A stretch of 64,000 nt of DNA, from positions 62,001 through 126,000 of the forward strand of contig JAEUHN010000041.1 of assembly GCA_016795365.1 (NCBI GenBank), read 5' to 3'. The notes beneath the pieces were generated by a model. That model did no database searches, was not told the origin of the DNA, and saw only the letters and a program-made list of their open reading frames with translations. Of the stretch, positions 44,930 to 54,058 are shown piece by piece (within the stretch, counting starts at the first letter, position 1; each line of letters begins with the position of its first letter). A program made the translations under genes and the position numbers. This stretch comes from Verrucomicrobiaceae bacterium (GTDB taxonomy: Bacteria > Verrucomicrobiota > Verrucomicrobiia > Verrucomicrobiales > Verrucomicrobiaceae).

Positions 44930-46408
44930 TCACCCGAGCGTGCCCTCCAGGACCCAGTGCTGGTTTTGTCGCGCGAGCTGATACAGCACGCCATCGTCCG
45001 TCTGCACGGTCCACACTTCCTTGTCCCAGCGCGAGTTTGCATCCCACCAGTCACCGGAGAGCAGCCAAGGGCCTTCGGCTTGGGTGATGAGGTGCTGCTG
45101 CCGCCCTTGCCGGAAGCTGTCTGGCCTGCCGTGGGTGAGGGTCACCTGCACTGATGGCGATGGACGCAGGCGACGCAGCGGCAGTGAGAACGGCGTGTGC
45201 GCGATGAGTGCGGCGGGTGTGCTGGGGGCATTGAATCCGACGACGGCAAACGCATCGGTGCGCCGACTGGGCAGCAAGGTGGCGCGGCCCACGCGTGCGG
45301 TGCCGAGCAGGGCCTGGAGCTGGGTCAGCGTCTCGGCGAAGCGATTCGGATCACGCAGCGCACGCTCGAAGAGCTGGCATTGATTGCCCGCCGGACGTGC
45401 GGGCACGATCTCCAGGGCGACGAACTTGATCGGAGCGGCCGCGCTCTGGCTCTCGAGGTGCGTGTGCAGCACGCGAAACAACAGCTCCACATCACGCGTG
45501 GGCTCCGCCACATGCAGCGCGCGCTGGTGCTCGCCTTGATCCTCAAAGCGTAGCGTGAGCAGCAGCGAGGCGGCCACCAGCCACACATCGGCCAGCCGCT
45601 CGCACAGGCTCTGCAACATCCGCCGCAGGATGAACATGAGCGGCTCCAGGCACTCGATGGGATGCTCCAACTCCAGTTCATCACGGAAGCCAAGCGGCTG
45701 GCGCACGAGACGCAGCAACCGCTCGCGACCGCCCGCAGCGATGTCCCAGAGCAGCATTCCCTCGCGCCCCAGGCGTGAGGTGATTTCCGCGCGCGGAAGC
45801 TTAATCAGATCACCCAGCGTGCGCACGCCCCAGAGCGTGAGGACGTGCAGCTTCTCCATCGAAGGGCGCAGCGTGCTCACGGGCAGATGATGCAGGAAGT
45901 GCGTGGCCTCCTTCTCATCGCGCAGCACGAGCACGGGCTGGGCGGCCTGGGCGGCGAGGATGGCGAGGTCGGCATTCGTGGCAAAGCCGATGCGCGCATC
46001 AAGCACGCGCGCCTGGAGGTGCTCATGCATCTTCAGGCCCGTGGCGGATTCATGCCCTGCAATCCGCAGGTGATGACTCAGATTGAGCACGCAGCAGCCC
46101 GGCAGGGTGGACTCGTAGTCAGGCGTCCAGAGCGAGGCGCAGTGCAAAAGCTCGCGCTGCGCTTCGCCTTCCAGCCTGGCATCCCGATGCAGAAAGACCA
46201 GCGCTGCGCAGCGAGCCTGCGCCTGGGACGCCGTCATGCCTGCACACACGCCCTGGCGCTCCGCGGCTTCGCTGGCATGAAGCACTCGCGCCTTGTCCTT
46301 CGCATGGGTTGACGTCTCATCCAGCACCGCGAGCCATGCCTTTCCCAGCGGCTGGGTGCGATGCACCGCCTGAAGCTGGAAACGTGGAAGCCAGATCGCT
46401 GCATGCAT
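44930..46408 (-). CDS. imuB: ImuB, inactive Y-family polymerase-like protein
   Basis: 492 residues, Y-family polymerase fold (AAIWLPRFQLQAVHRTQP at the start instead of a catalytic MDAFYASVE-type block). The metal-binding acidic residues are missing (VLNLSHHLRIAG where polymerases have the SIDE block), so it is non-catalytic and serves as a scaffold binding DnaE2 and the beta clamp. KLHVLTLWGVRTLGDLIKLP is the helix-hairpin-helix. Starts 12 bases after imuA; the cassette is translated as a unit. Confidence 0.92.
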   Translation of the reverse strand: MHAAIWLPRFQLQAVHRTQPLGKAWLAVLDETSTHAKDKARVLHASEAAERQGVCAGMTASQAQARCAALVFLHRDARLEGEAQRELLHCASLWTPDYESTLPGCCVLNLSHHLRIAGHESATGLKMHEHLQARVLDARIGFATNADLAILAAQAAQPVLVLRDEKEATHFLHHLPVSTLRPSMEKLHVLTLWGVRTLGDLIKLPRAEITSRLGREGMLLWDIAAGGRERLLRLVRQPLGFRDELELEHPIECLEPLMFILRRMLQSLCERLADVWLVAASLLLTLRFEDQGEHQRALHVAEPTRDVELLFRVLHTHLESQSAAAPIKFVALEIVPARPAGNQCQLFERALRDPNRFAETLTQLQALLGTARVGRATLLPSRRTDAFAVVGFNAPSTPAALIAHTPFSLPLRRLRPSPSVQVTLTHGRPDSFRQGRQQHLITQAEGPWLLSGDWWDANSRWDKEVWTVQTDDGVLYQLARQNQHWVLEGTLG

Positions 46409-46420
46409 GGCACCCCGTCC

Positions 46421-47095
46421 TCACGCAATGGCTTTGGCCGCCGCAGGCAGCACAAGGGGCTGTCTCTGCCGCTCCACCTGCACGGGCAGACTGCGCAGCA
46501 GCACGCTGCGATCTTGAAACTGATCCGCCAGCCCGAAGCGATGATCCAGACGCACTCGTGCCCGGGCACACGGCACCGTGCGCACAGGCGTGAAGGCACA
46601 GAGCATGGCACCACTCTTCTCGGCCAGCATTCGCAGCCGGTGCCACACGCTGGAGGGCAGGCTCTGCACAGCACGCGGGGCTTGCATTTGCAGATCCAGC
46701 AGCACCAGCGGGACATTGCCATCGCGCAGCAGCAGATCGGTGGCGCGGATGGCCTCGTCCGGTGCACGGCAGCGCACCCACAACAGCCGCTCCAGTGCAC
46801 CGGCCTCAATGCTCCACGGGTCAAAGGCATCGCTGCCATCCACCAGGGCGGTCAGTTCACGACACGGTCCCTCGCGTTGCAGCAATCCGCTGATGAGCAA
46901 TCCCGTGCCCGCACTGGCCGAGGCTGCGGTGACCTCCGTGATCGCCCCCCGGCTCAATTGCAACGACTCCACACACGTCAGTGAACTCGCCACCGGAGCC
47001 ACCTCAGGCACCTGCGGTGCATGGGCCTCAGGGAACCGGGCGCGGAGGAAGTCCCGAAAAGCCACGATGTTGGGCGGAGAAGGTAATGTGTTCAC
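46421..47095 (-). CDS. imuA: ImuA, RecA/SulA-like component of the SOS mutagenesis cassette
   Basis: 224 residues from GTG 47095. RecA-like core (GAITEVTAASASAGTGLLIS, LERLLWVRCRAPDEAIRATDLLLRDGN, VLLDLQMQAPRAVQS). The P-loop is degenerate: no GKT/S is seen where ImuA and RecA have one. The first codon is doubtful: GTG 47095 lies inside the LexA box and GTG 47065 (VAFRDFLRARFPE) would give a normal leader. The first ATG in the area (47097, other frame) meets TGA at once. Regulated by LexA by context. Confidence 0.85.
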   Translation of the reverse strand: MNTLPSPPNIVAFRDFLRARFPEAHAPQVPEVAPVASSLTCVESLQLSRGAITEVTAASASAGTGLLISGLLQREGPCRELTALVDGSDAFDPWSIEAGALERLLWVRCRAPDEAIRATDLLLRDGNVPLVLLDLQMQAPRAVQSLPSSVWHRLRMLAEKSGAMLCAFTPVRTVPCARARVRLDHRFGLADQFQDRSVLLRSLPVQVERQRQPLVLPAAAKAIA

Positions 47096-47129
47096 ATGAA
47101 CATGTTACTAGTCCGCAGCTGACTGGCAA
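47089..47129 (-). promoter_or_regulatory. SOS promoter with LexA box for imuA-imuB-dnaE2
   Basis: Minus strand: -35 TTGCCA (47124-47129), 16 bases, -10 TAACAT (47102-47107), overlapping TGTTCATGTGAACA (47089-47102), i.e. TGTTC-N4-GAACA with perfect arms. This matches the LexA motif reported for Verrucomicrobia as I recall it. The box covers the expected transcription start. Confidence 0.8.
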
Positions 47130-47222
47130 GTCGGATGACGATTCCTGAGCCAATAACCAATAACCAATGACCAACGGCGCGGCTCGCTGCACCAAGTGGT
47201 CACGCGATTCTTTGACGAGCGC
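47130..47222. other. Intergenic spacer with three CCAATAA-type tandem units
   Basis: CCAATAA CCAATAA CCAATGA CCA at about 47150-47174, between the imuA promoter and the end of the convergent-strand propeller gene. Three 7-base units; too short to be a CRISPR or a meaningful satellite. Confidence 0.4.
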
Positions 47223-48479
47223 CTACGTCAGCAGCCCCTGAATGTCGATGAGGTGAAGCTGGCGGCCATTCTTGCCATCGGGCGCGTCGATGCAGACCAG
47301 CTTCTCGTCGCGGCTGCTGCGCGGATGGCAGTCCACGCGCCACTCGCCTTTGTATTCCGGCGGCTGGACGAAGTTGCCCAGGTCGATGCGTTTCTTCGAC
47401 GCGATGTGATACAGGTGCGGCGTCTGGATGCGACGAATGCCCTGCGGATACGTGTCGTTCAGAATCCACTCGTTGTTCTTCAGGTAAGTGAGGTGGCCGC
47501 CTTTATCGAGGATGCCGTGGCCGATCTCCTCCACGATGCCGCTGTCCTTGTCCTCAAAGAGGAAGTCGCCCCAGTCATTGTTGCCGAGCCAGCCCTTCGC
47601 CTGCGAGAGGATGTGCGTCGCATCGCGCCAGATGAAGTGCGAGGCGTAGCCATTCGGGATCACGATGCGCAGATCACTGCCGTCCATGTTCGCCGTGATC
47701 AGGCGCGTGAGATGCCCGCCCTTCGGCTGCGTCCAGCGATGCAGCATGATGAAGCGTTTCCCATCCGGCCCCACGAGCAAGTGATACGCATGATGCTTCG
47801 AGTCCGGGTGGTTCTCCATCACCGTGCCCGTGTTCGCGAGCGTCTTGTGCGACACGATGAGCTTCTCCGCGCCCGTCTCCAGATTCACATGCGTCACGCC
47901 CGATCCCTCAGGTGCCATGTCGTCAAAGAACTTGTCGCGGATGCCTGCGTAGCCATAGCCAGGTCGGCAGTCCGCCACACGTGAGAAGTCGCAGCTCACC
48001 GCCTCCTTGCCGTTCGGCGCGAGCGCATAGATTGGAGCCGGCAGCGTGTGCTTCTCACCCGTCTTCACATCCATGATGTGACTCACGAACTTGTCTTTCT
48101 CCCGATCATTCCAGATCACCTTCGACTCCGTGCCGGGAATCCATTGCAACATGCAGCCCTGCTGCCAGCACCAAGCGCTCGACTTGCCCAGCGGAATCCA
48201 TTTGTCCCCATCCTGGATGTCCACCATGCCCACCTCGATCACATCATCCGCCGTCGGTGAGCGATGCTCGAAGTTTGCCTTGTTCGAAAGCACGAAGCGA
48301 TTGTCCGGCGAGAACTGCAGCTTGTCGTAGTAAGCGAACCAGTGAAAGCCCGGCCCCTTCGTGATCATGCGAGTCGGCGGGAAGCTCGGCTGCGCTCCGT
48401 CTTGTGCCCGAGCCGCAACGGCTCCCAGGGCGAGGGTGGAAAGAAAGTGACGACGAGTGGGATGCGATGGATGGAGCAT
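47223..48479 (-). CDS. Exported beta-propeller protein with Tat-like signal
   Basis: 418 residues from ATG 48479; a longer in-frame extension to 48965 is antisense to the next gene and is not used. Signal [18 protein letters not shown]. The rest is a repetitive beta-propeller-like protein ([77 protein letters not shown]), resembling TolB/oligogalacturonate-lyase-like propellers that use His ligands. Enzymatic role not proven. Divergent from the DUF1080 gene (109 bp). Confidence 0.7.
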   Translation of the reverse strand: MLHPSHPTRRHFLSTLALGAVAARAQDGAQPSFPPTRMITKGPGFHWFAYYDKLQFSPDNRFVLSNKANFEHRSPTADDVIEVGMVDIQDGDKWIPLGKSSAWCWQQGCMLQWIPGTESKVIWNDREKDKFVSHIMDVKTGEKHTLPAPIYALAPNGKEAVSCDFSRVADCRPGYGYAGIRDKFFDDMAPEGSGVTHVNLETGAEKLIVSHKTLANTGTVMENHPDSKHHAYHLLVGPDGKRFIMLHRWTQPKGGHLTRLITANMDGSDLRIVIPNGYASHFIWRDATHILSQAKGWLGNNDWGDFLFEDKDSGIVEEIGHGILDKGGHLTYLKNNEWILNDTYPQGIRRIQTPHLYHIASKKRIDLGNFVQPPEYKGEWRVDCHPRSSRDEKLVCIDAPDGKNGRQLHLIDIQGLLT

Positions 48480-48588
48480 GGGAACGTTACGCGATGCGCG
48501 GCGGACTATTGCGTGGCAATGCCCGGGCTCCAGACGGTTTTTCCATGGTGAGACAAGACCCCGCCGCCAGTCTTCGTTTGTCATCGTG

Positions 48589-49293
48589 ATGAAACACCTG
48601 CTCGCCTGCCTCTTCCTCTCCACCGCTGTCATTGCCGAAGACACGCTGGTCTTCAAAGATCTCTTCAATGGCAAGGACCTCACTGGTTGGGTGGATGTGA
48701 ACACCTCGAAGGAAACCTGGAGTGTGAAGGATGGTCTCCTCGTGTGCAGCGGACTGCCCATTGGCGTGATGCGCAGCGAGAAGCAGTATGAGAACTTCAT
48801 CCTGCACATCGAGTGGCGGCACATGAAGCCCGGTGGCAACAGCGGCGTGTTTCTCTGGAGCGATGCCACGCCCGCGCCAGGCAAAGATCTGCCGAAGGGA
48901 CTCGAGGTGCAGATGCTGGAACTGCAATGGCCCGCCTTGCATCCGACCAAAGATGGCAAGCCCAATCATCCCGGCTACGTGAGCGGTGAACTCTTCGGAG
49001 CGAATGGCTTGGAGATCATCCCCGAGAACCCGCGCGGGAAGCGCAGCATGGCCTACGAGTTTCGCTGCAAAGGCGCGGGCGAGTGGAACACTTATGATGT
49101 CGTCGCCGTCGATGGTGTGGTGAAGCTGAGCATCAACGGCAAGTTCGTGAACGGCGTGAGCCAGTCCACCGTGCGCAAAGGCTACCTCTGCCTCGAATCC
49201 GAAGGCAGCGAGATCCACTTCCGCAACATTCGACTGCTGGAATTGCCCGCAGGTCGTGTGACGCCTGAGCAGACGGCACCGCTGTTGAAGTAA
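48589..49293 (+). CDS. DUF1080 (3-keto-disaccharide hydrolase) domain protein
   Basis: 234 residues from ATG 48589. Signal [16 protein letters not shown], then [50 protein letters not shown] and a conserved GLEVQMLE. A concanavalin-like beta-sandwich, common in Planctomycetes and Verrucomicrobia; family members include beta-elimination-type glycoside lyases. Followed after 21 bases by the YjbR gene. Confidence 0.9.
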   Translation: MKHLLACLFLSTAVIAEDTLVFKDLFNGKDLTGWVDVNTSKETWSVKDGLLVCSGLPIGVMRSEKQYENFILHIEWRHMKPGGNSGVFLWSDATPAPGKDLPKGLEVQMLELQWPALHPTKDGKPNHPGYVSGELFGANGLEIIPENPRGKRSMAYEFRCKGAGEWNTYDVVAVDGVVKLSINGKFVNGVSQSTVRKGYLCLESEGSEIHFRNIRLLELPAGRVTPEQTAPLLK

Positions 49294-49314
49294 TCATCCT
49301 CTCATCCACCACTC

Positions 49315-49671
49315 ATGGTCCTCGCCGACTTTTGCGCCCACTGCCTCGCCCTGCCCGGCGTCGAAGAAACCACGCCCTTCGGTCCCGAGGTGCTGGTTTA
49401 TAAAGTGGCGGGCAAGATGTTCGCACTGGCCACGCCTGATGAGCACCCCCACCGCGTCAATCTCAAGTGCGATCCTGAACGCGCGCTCAATCTGCGAGAT
49501 CGCTTCGAGGACATCACGCCCGGCTACCACATGAACAAGAAGCACTGGAACACGCTCAACCTCGGAGGCCGCCTGCCCAGCGCACTCGTGCGTGAACTCA
49601 TCGATCACTCGTATCAGCTAGTGGTCGCATCCCTGCCCAAGAAGACACGGGACGCGCTGCCTGGTCGCTGA
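49315..49671 (+). CDS. MmcQ/YjbR family protein
   Basis: 118 residues. Typical YjbR fold: LPGVEETTPFGPEVLVYKVAGKMFAL, VNLKCDPERALNLRDRF, GYHMNKKHWNTLNLGG, LIDHSYQLVVASLPKK. A CyaY-like fold of unknown function, often described as DNA-binding. 21 bases after the DUF1080 stop; the next gene starts 45 bases later. Confidence 0.9.
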   Translation: MVLADFCAHCLALPGVEETTPFGPEVLVYKVAGKMFALATPDEHPHRVNLKCDPERALNLRDRFEDITPGYHMNKKHWNTLNLGGRLPSALVRELIDHSYQLVVASLPKKTRDALPGR

Positions 49672-49716
49672 GCCGAATCGGCTGTGAGTTCATCGTTTGG
49701 TCGTCGTATCAGACGC

Positions 49717-52467
49717 ATGAAGCTCTCGCTCATCGCTTTTGTTTGCCTCGCTAGCGCCGCTCTCGCCGAAGACTGGCCGCAGTTCATGTTCAACTCGGCG
49801 CACTCCGGCAACGCAGCGGATCGGGACATCGACGTGGAGCATCTCGGCCTGCAAGGCGCGGTGGCGATGAGCGATGGCATTTACACGTCGCCCGTCGTCG
49901 CGGATGGCAAGGTGTTCGTCGTCGATGGCTCGGGGCTGTGCGCGTGCTTCGATGCGGCGACGCTGAAGGAAGTGTGGAAGTTCCAGAGCAAGGGCGGCAA
50001 GCAGAACGTCAACAACGTCAGCTCACCGGCTATCGTCGGGAAGTATCTGCACTTCGGCACCACGGCGGGGATTTATTATGTGCTGGATCGCGCGACGGGC
50101 GCGGTGGTGAAGGAGATCGACGTGCATGAGCCGATCTTCAGCACGCCGGTCATCGGGAAGGATCGCGTGTATTTCGCCACGCTCGGCGCGCAGGTGTTTG
50201 CGATCACGAACGACGGCGAGGTGAAGTGGCAGTGGGACTTCGTGAAGGAATTGGTCGGCTTCGATGGCAACCGCTGGAGCGGCGAGCAGTGGGCGAGGTT
50301 CTGCGAGGCGCGCATGTTGAAGACGCTGAAACCCGGCGCGAAACCGACCTCCAGCGATGGTCGCGTGACGTGGAAGGATCACTTCGTCTGCTCGCGCGAC
50401 ATCTGCCTCATCAAGGGCAATGTGGTCGTCGTGCCTGCGGGCGGTCGCACCTTGTTCATCGAAGACACCGGCGCGTCGCCGAAGCTGAAGGCCACGGGCG
50501 AGATCCCCGAGTGGTCAGGCAAAGAGTTCCCCGCCACCTTCGGCCAAAGCGCGGACGACGAAGGCAACGTCTATGTCCAATGGCATCGCCGCGACAACGC
50601 AGGCCGCGTGGACATCATGCGTCTCGACGGCGACAAGCTCAAGACGGGCGAGTTCGTCCCCGGCACGGACACGAACATCCGCATGGATGGCCTGCTGAGT
50701 TTCTCGCCGGTGGCGATTCGGGGGAACGAGGTGTTTCGCGTGAAGCCGGAGTCGGGGCGTGGATTGATCAAGCACAGTCTTGCTGCTGCGACTGCACAAG
50801 GGGTAGCTGAACAGCCTGAAGTCCTCAGCCAAAAAGGTGGCATCGCACCACCAGTGCTGACCAAGAAGCATGTCATTACGGGTAGCTTAGATGGCAATCT
50901 CGTCATTTCACTCTGCGACGATGGACTGGAGTATACGCGAGTCTTTCGCCTTCAAAACGAACGAAAGGCGCAAGCGCCAGTTACAGCACCAGTTGCAGTG
51001 GCTAACGGCCAAATCTTTGTGCCAACTGAGAGTGGTATTCTTTTTGTCATGGGACCGAAACTCTCAGGCAGTGCGTCCACGATGATCTTTGGAACTGCGA
51101 GGCTTCCTGATTCTGAACTCCGCGCCCCCCTCACCGGCCCGCGCGCCGACGCCAAATACGACTGGTTCACCAACTACGGCAACTTCGCCGGGCAGAACTC
51201 GAACAACCAGGACCTCGCGCCGCCGTTGCGGATGCGCTGGGCGCGTCGTCTCGAAGGCACCGTCAAGCATCTGCCCGTGTGCGGCGGCGGTCGGCTTTAC
51301 ACGCACACCGCCGAGGGCCAGATCATCGCCTGCGAGCAGGACACCGGACGACTCCTGTGGCGCAAGTGGTGGCCGGATGTGTATTTGAGCTTCACCTCGC
51401 CGCTCTACATCGACGGCAAACTTTTGGTGCCGCAGGCAGGCATCAAGAAATCGTTCGTGCGTTGCCTCGATGCCGCCACGGGCAAGATGCTCTGGGAAGC
51501 GCCCTTCACCGGATCGCCGAGCTGGAGCCGACAGTTCCCGCCTGTCGTCGTCGGCAAGGTCGCCATCTACGCCAGCGGCACCGGCGAGTATGGACCGCAG
51601 GGCAGCGAGAAGTTCTTCACCTTCGGCGGCGATCCCATCAAGGTGCCCGAGGGCAAGGAGGTGATGAGTTTCATCTATTCCAACGACAACCCCTACTACC
51701 CCAAGGATCACCACCCGCGCGTCTGGGCCTGGGACCTCGACACTGGCAAGCTCGTGTGGGAGAAGGACTTCGTCGATCTCGGGCGCGGCGGCAACGACTG
51801 CGGCATCTGCGTGCTCGATGGCAAGCTCTACTACAGCGTCTTCTTCGGCTACGACGCCGACGCGAAGAAGCGCCGCGGTTTGCCCGTGGAAAACAACGGC
51901 GTCACCATGTGCATCGAGCCCACCAGCGGGAAGATCATCTGGCAGACGAACGAATACTACGTCACCAGCAAATGCACGCTCAGCGCCCGCGACGGCAAAC
52001 TCTACATCGGCGGCGCGAACAAGGCCCAGCTCGGCACCGACGACCGCTTCGTCTGGTGCCTCGATGCCAGCACCGGCAAGCTCATCTGGAAGAGCGATGC
52101 CGTGACCAGCGCGCTCAATTGCGTGAGCGTCGGCGAGAAGTTCATCTTCTCTAACGCCCTGCGCGGCAAAGGCAACGTCTTCGACCGCGACACCGGCAAG
52201 GTGGTTTACAGCATCCAGACCAACTACGCCTGCTGCCGCTTCACCATGAGCGAGCCCTATGTCCTCGGAGCCAACATGGACATGATCGACCTCAGCCAGG
52301 ACGGCAAACTCGTCAGCACCGGCCCCGCGATTGATTCGCGCGAATGCCTCGGAGCTGTCGTGAGCAACGGCCGCATCTTCTACACCTCGCAGGCGAGTGG
52401 CTTTGTTGTTTCGCAGACGTATGGGCCTGAGTCGATGGATTTGCCGCCCGCATGGGAGGTGAGGTGA
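49717..52467 (+). CDS. PQQ-type beta-propeller protein
   Basis: 916 residues from ATG 49717 (an in-frame start at 49684 lies ahead of the signal). Signal MKLSLIAFVCLASAALA. PQQ/WD-like repeats with WPQFMFNSAHSGNAADR, GLCACFDAATLKEVWKFQSK, QIIACEQDTGRLLWRKWW, VRCLDAATGKMLWEAPF, VWAWDLDTGKLVWEKDF, CIEPTSGKIIWQTNEYY and VWCLDASTGKLIWKSD; each unit ends in the DxxTGKxxW tryptophan motif. Dehydrogenase-like architecture but the active-site residues for PQQ were not identified. Positions about 50785-51115 have clearly lower GC than the rest (see findings). Confidence 0.88.
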   Translation: MKLSLIAFVCLASAALAEDWPQFMFNSAHSGNAADRDIDVEHLGLQGAVAMSDGIYTSPVVADGKVFVVDGSGLCACFDAATLKEVWKFQSKGGKQNVNNVSSPAIVGKYLHFGTTAGIYYVLDRATGAVVKEIDVHEPIFSTPVIGKDRVYFATLGAQVFAITNDGEVKWQWDFVKELVGFDGNRWSGEQWARFCEARMLKTLKPGAKPTSSDGRVTWKDHFVCSRDICLIKGNVVVVPAGGRTLFIEDTGASPKLKATGEIPEWSGKEFPATFGQSADDEGNVYVQWHRRDNAGRVDIMRLDGDKLKTGEFVPGTDTNIRMDGLLSFSPVAIRGNEVFRVKPESGRGLIKHSLAAATAQGVAEQPEVLSQKGGIAPPVLTKKHVITGSLDGNLVISLCDDGLEYTRVFRLQNERKAQAPVTAPVAVANGQIFVPTESGILFVMGPKLSGSASTMIFGTARLPDSELRAPLTGPRADAKYDWFTNYGNFAGQNSNNQDLAPPLRMRWARRLEGTVKHLPVCGGGRLYTHTAEGQIIACEQDTGRLLWRKWWPDVYLSFTSPLYIDGKLLVPQAGIKKSFVRCLDAATGKMLWEAPFTGSPSWSRQFPPVVVGKVAIYASGTGEYGPQGSEKFFTFGGDPIKVPEGKEVMSFIYSNDNPYYPKDHHPRVWAWDLDTGKLVWEKDFVDLGRGGNDCGICVLDGKLYYSVFFGYDADAKKRRGLPVENNGVTMCIEPTSGKIIWQTNEYYVTSKCTLSARDGKLYIGGANKAQLGTDDRFVWCLDASTGKLIWKSDAVTSALNCVSVGEKFIFSNALRGKGNVFDRDTGKVVYSIQTNYACCRFTMSEPYVLGANMDMIDLSQDGKLVSTGPAIDSRECLGAVVSNGRIFYTSQASGFVVSQTYGPESMDLPPAWEVR

Positions 52468-52792
52468 AAGGAGCGCGGGCGTTGCCTCACTTCGTTCGCC
52501 CTTCGGGCAGCCTGTGGCTGGCTATCTCCGCTTCGTTACGGTTCTTGCCCGCAACGCCGGAGCCGCAGACTCTCGAAGATCAAAGTGTTCTCTGACCGCT
52601 CCACGCAGGGCTACGCACTTCGCGAGACGAAGAAACGTGGAGTGGTCAGGAAAGGCTTGTCAGATGACATGGAACAGGGAGCGAAACTTGCCCAGCCTTT
52701 CGAACTCCCCGTGATGGAAGCGTTGTTCCATCACAGGAGAGCCATGTCTGGCTCTCACACGCTGTGGGAGCCAGACGTCGGAGTGGTGGGGA
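52468..52792. other. Hairpin-rich 325-bp region between convergent genes
   Basis: No gene seen. Perfect 9-bp stem-loop GTGATGGAA-GCGTTG-TTCCATCAC (52711-52734). A longer hairpin at 52746-52776: 9-bp arms GTCTGGCTC/GAGCCAGAC, then a T-G wobble and CACA/TGTG around CGC, 14 pairs in total. The first half (52475-52560) is GC-rich with small stems (GCCCTTCGGGC; GGCGTTGC...GCAACGCC). Neither hairpin has a T tract, so they are not standard terminators. Confidence 0.55.
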
Positions 52793-53824
52793 CTACCACT
52801 GGATGCTGATCGACGCGTTGAGCGTCTGAGAGCGGCCGAATTCTTGCTTCAGCTCGGGGAAGGCGTTGTTTTGGTAGGCGAGGTCGATGAAGACGTTCTT
52901 GCTGGGGTAGAAGCCGATGCCGCTGCTCCAGGTGATGTTGCTGTAGGAATCGATGGCGGTGCCGGCGTGGATGAAGACGCCTTTCAGGATGGGGATGTCG
53001 GTGCCGATGGACCAGCGCTGGATGTCGAGGGTGGTGTCGCCATTGGAGATCCAGCCGGCTTCGAAGTCGGCGTGGACGAGGGCGTTCTCAGCAAATTCAT
53101 AGGCGATGCCGGGATGAATGAGCCACTGCTCGACGGTGTCGGACGTGGTGCCGCGAAGGATGCCGAGCGGAGTGGGCAGATTGAGGGCGGTGTCGGCGGA
53201 GCCATTGATGTAGTCGCCATACAGACCGACGAACCACTTCTCAGCGGGATGCCACTGGCCGCCCACGCGGAAGCTCCAGGAGTCTTTGTCGGTGTTGGCC
53301 ACGTCGAAGCCGGGTCCCTTGAAGATGGTCTCACTCTGAGACAGGCCCACCTCGGCACCGATGGCGAACTCCTTGTTGAGCTTCTTGCCCCAGCTGAGCT
53401 GGTAGGCGTCGAGGTCGAACTCATAGGGCAGTGGCAGCAAGCCGCGGGCGGTGCGCTCGTTGCTGGAGGCGTTGAGGTAGGCGAGGCGGAAGACACCGGC
53501 GGCTCCGGCATCGAAGGTGAAGGACTCGGAGACGAAGTCGATGCGGGTGTCGTTGTCGAAGGTGACGTTGCTGTATTGGACGCTCACTCGCCAGTCGTAG
53601 AGGTCGGGGAAGGTCCAGCTTTTGTTCGAGGGGTTGGGGGAGGACTCCCACTTGCTGGCGCCTGCGGAGCCGCTCATGGCGGCCACGTCGCCATAGAAAC
53701 TAAGGTGTCCGAGGGCGGTGGGAAACCGGATGGCCAGGGGGGCGGAATCGAGGTCATTGGCCAGCGTGGACGCTGATACGAGGGTCGCTAGAGCGAGGCA
53801 GAGAGGGAGGGGAGCAGCTTTCAT
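52793..53824 (-). CDS. Outer-membrane beta-barrel protein
   Basis: 343 residues from ATG 53824. Signal MKAAPLPLCLALATLVSAS, then alternating-strand sequence with many aromatic and acidic loops (DWRVSVQYSNVTFDND, DLDAYQLSWGKKLNKEFAIGAEVGLS, SWSFRVGGQWHPAEKWFVGLYGDYING, WLIHPGIAYEFAENALVHADFEAGW, FIDLAYQNNAF). The C-terminus is SISIQW with an aromatic last residue, as Bam-recognised barrels have. Family not recognised; an OmpA/porin-like barrel is likely. Transcribed alone, divergent from mlaE. Confidence 0.8.
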   Translation of the reverse strand: MKAAPLPLCLALATLVSASTLANDLDSAPLAIRFPTALGHLSFYGDVAAMSGSAGASKWESSPNPSNKSWTFPDLYDWRVSVQYSNVTFDNDTRIDFVSESFTFDAGAAGVFRLAYLNASSNERTARGLLPLPYEFDLDAYQLSWGKKLNKEFAIGAEVGLSQSETIFKGPGFDVANTDKDSWSFRVGGQWHPAEKWFVGLYGDYINGSADTALNLPTPLGILRGTTSDTVEQWLIHPGIAYEFAENALVHADFEAGWISNGDTTLDIQRWSIGTDIPILKGVFIHAGTAIDSYSNITWSSGIGFYPSKNVFIDLAYQNNAFPELKQEFGRSQTLNASISIQW

Positions 53825-54058
53825 AAGGCAATCCGAAGAGCGAAGCATGAACCGGCGAGCCATGACAAGGCTAAAGTTTTTACCCAGAAACTTTTTGCTC
53901 AGGGGGGCGCGTCTTCTTTTCAGGCATGACGCTCAGCGAGGCTCGTTTGGAGGAGGGGCAGAGAGGTGACTCGGAGTGCGTGGTAGTCTGTCTAATGGGC
54001 GAAGTCTGTGCTTTGCCGTTGCAAAAACCCAGCGCTGCGCGAGGAGCTACGGCCTTTC
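53825..54058. promoter_or_regulatory. Divergent promoter region, barrel gene and mla operon
   Basis: AAAGTTT-TTACCCAG-AAACTTT (53873-53894) is an AT-rich 7-bp inverted repeat just before the barrel gene and may mark its promoter or a repressor site. A purine-rich GAGGAG at 54041-54046 precedes the mlaE ATG by 12 bases. Confidence 0.35.

Noticed and set aside
47095-47097. ATG start for imuA
   Set aside because: The ATG at 47097 is immediately followed by TGA in its own frame.
47150-47174. CRISPR-like or satellite repeat
   Set aside because: Three 7-base units, no spacers.
48480-48965. N-terminal extension of the propeller gene
   Set aside because: Antisense to the DUF1080 gene; the Tat-like signal begins at ATG 48479.
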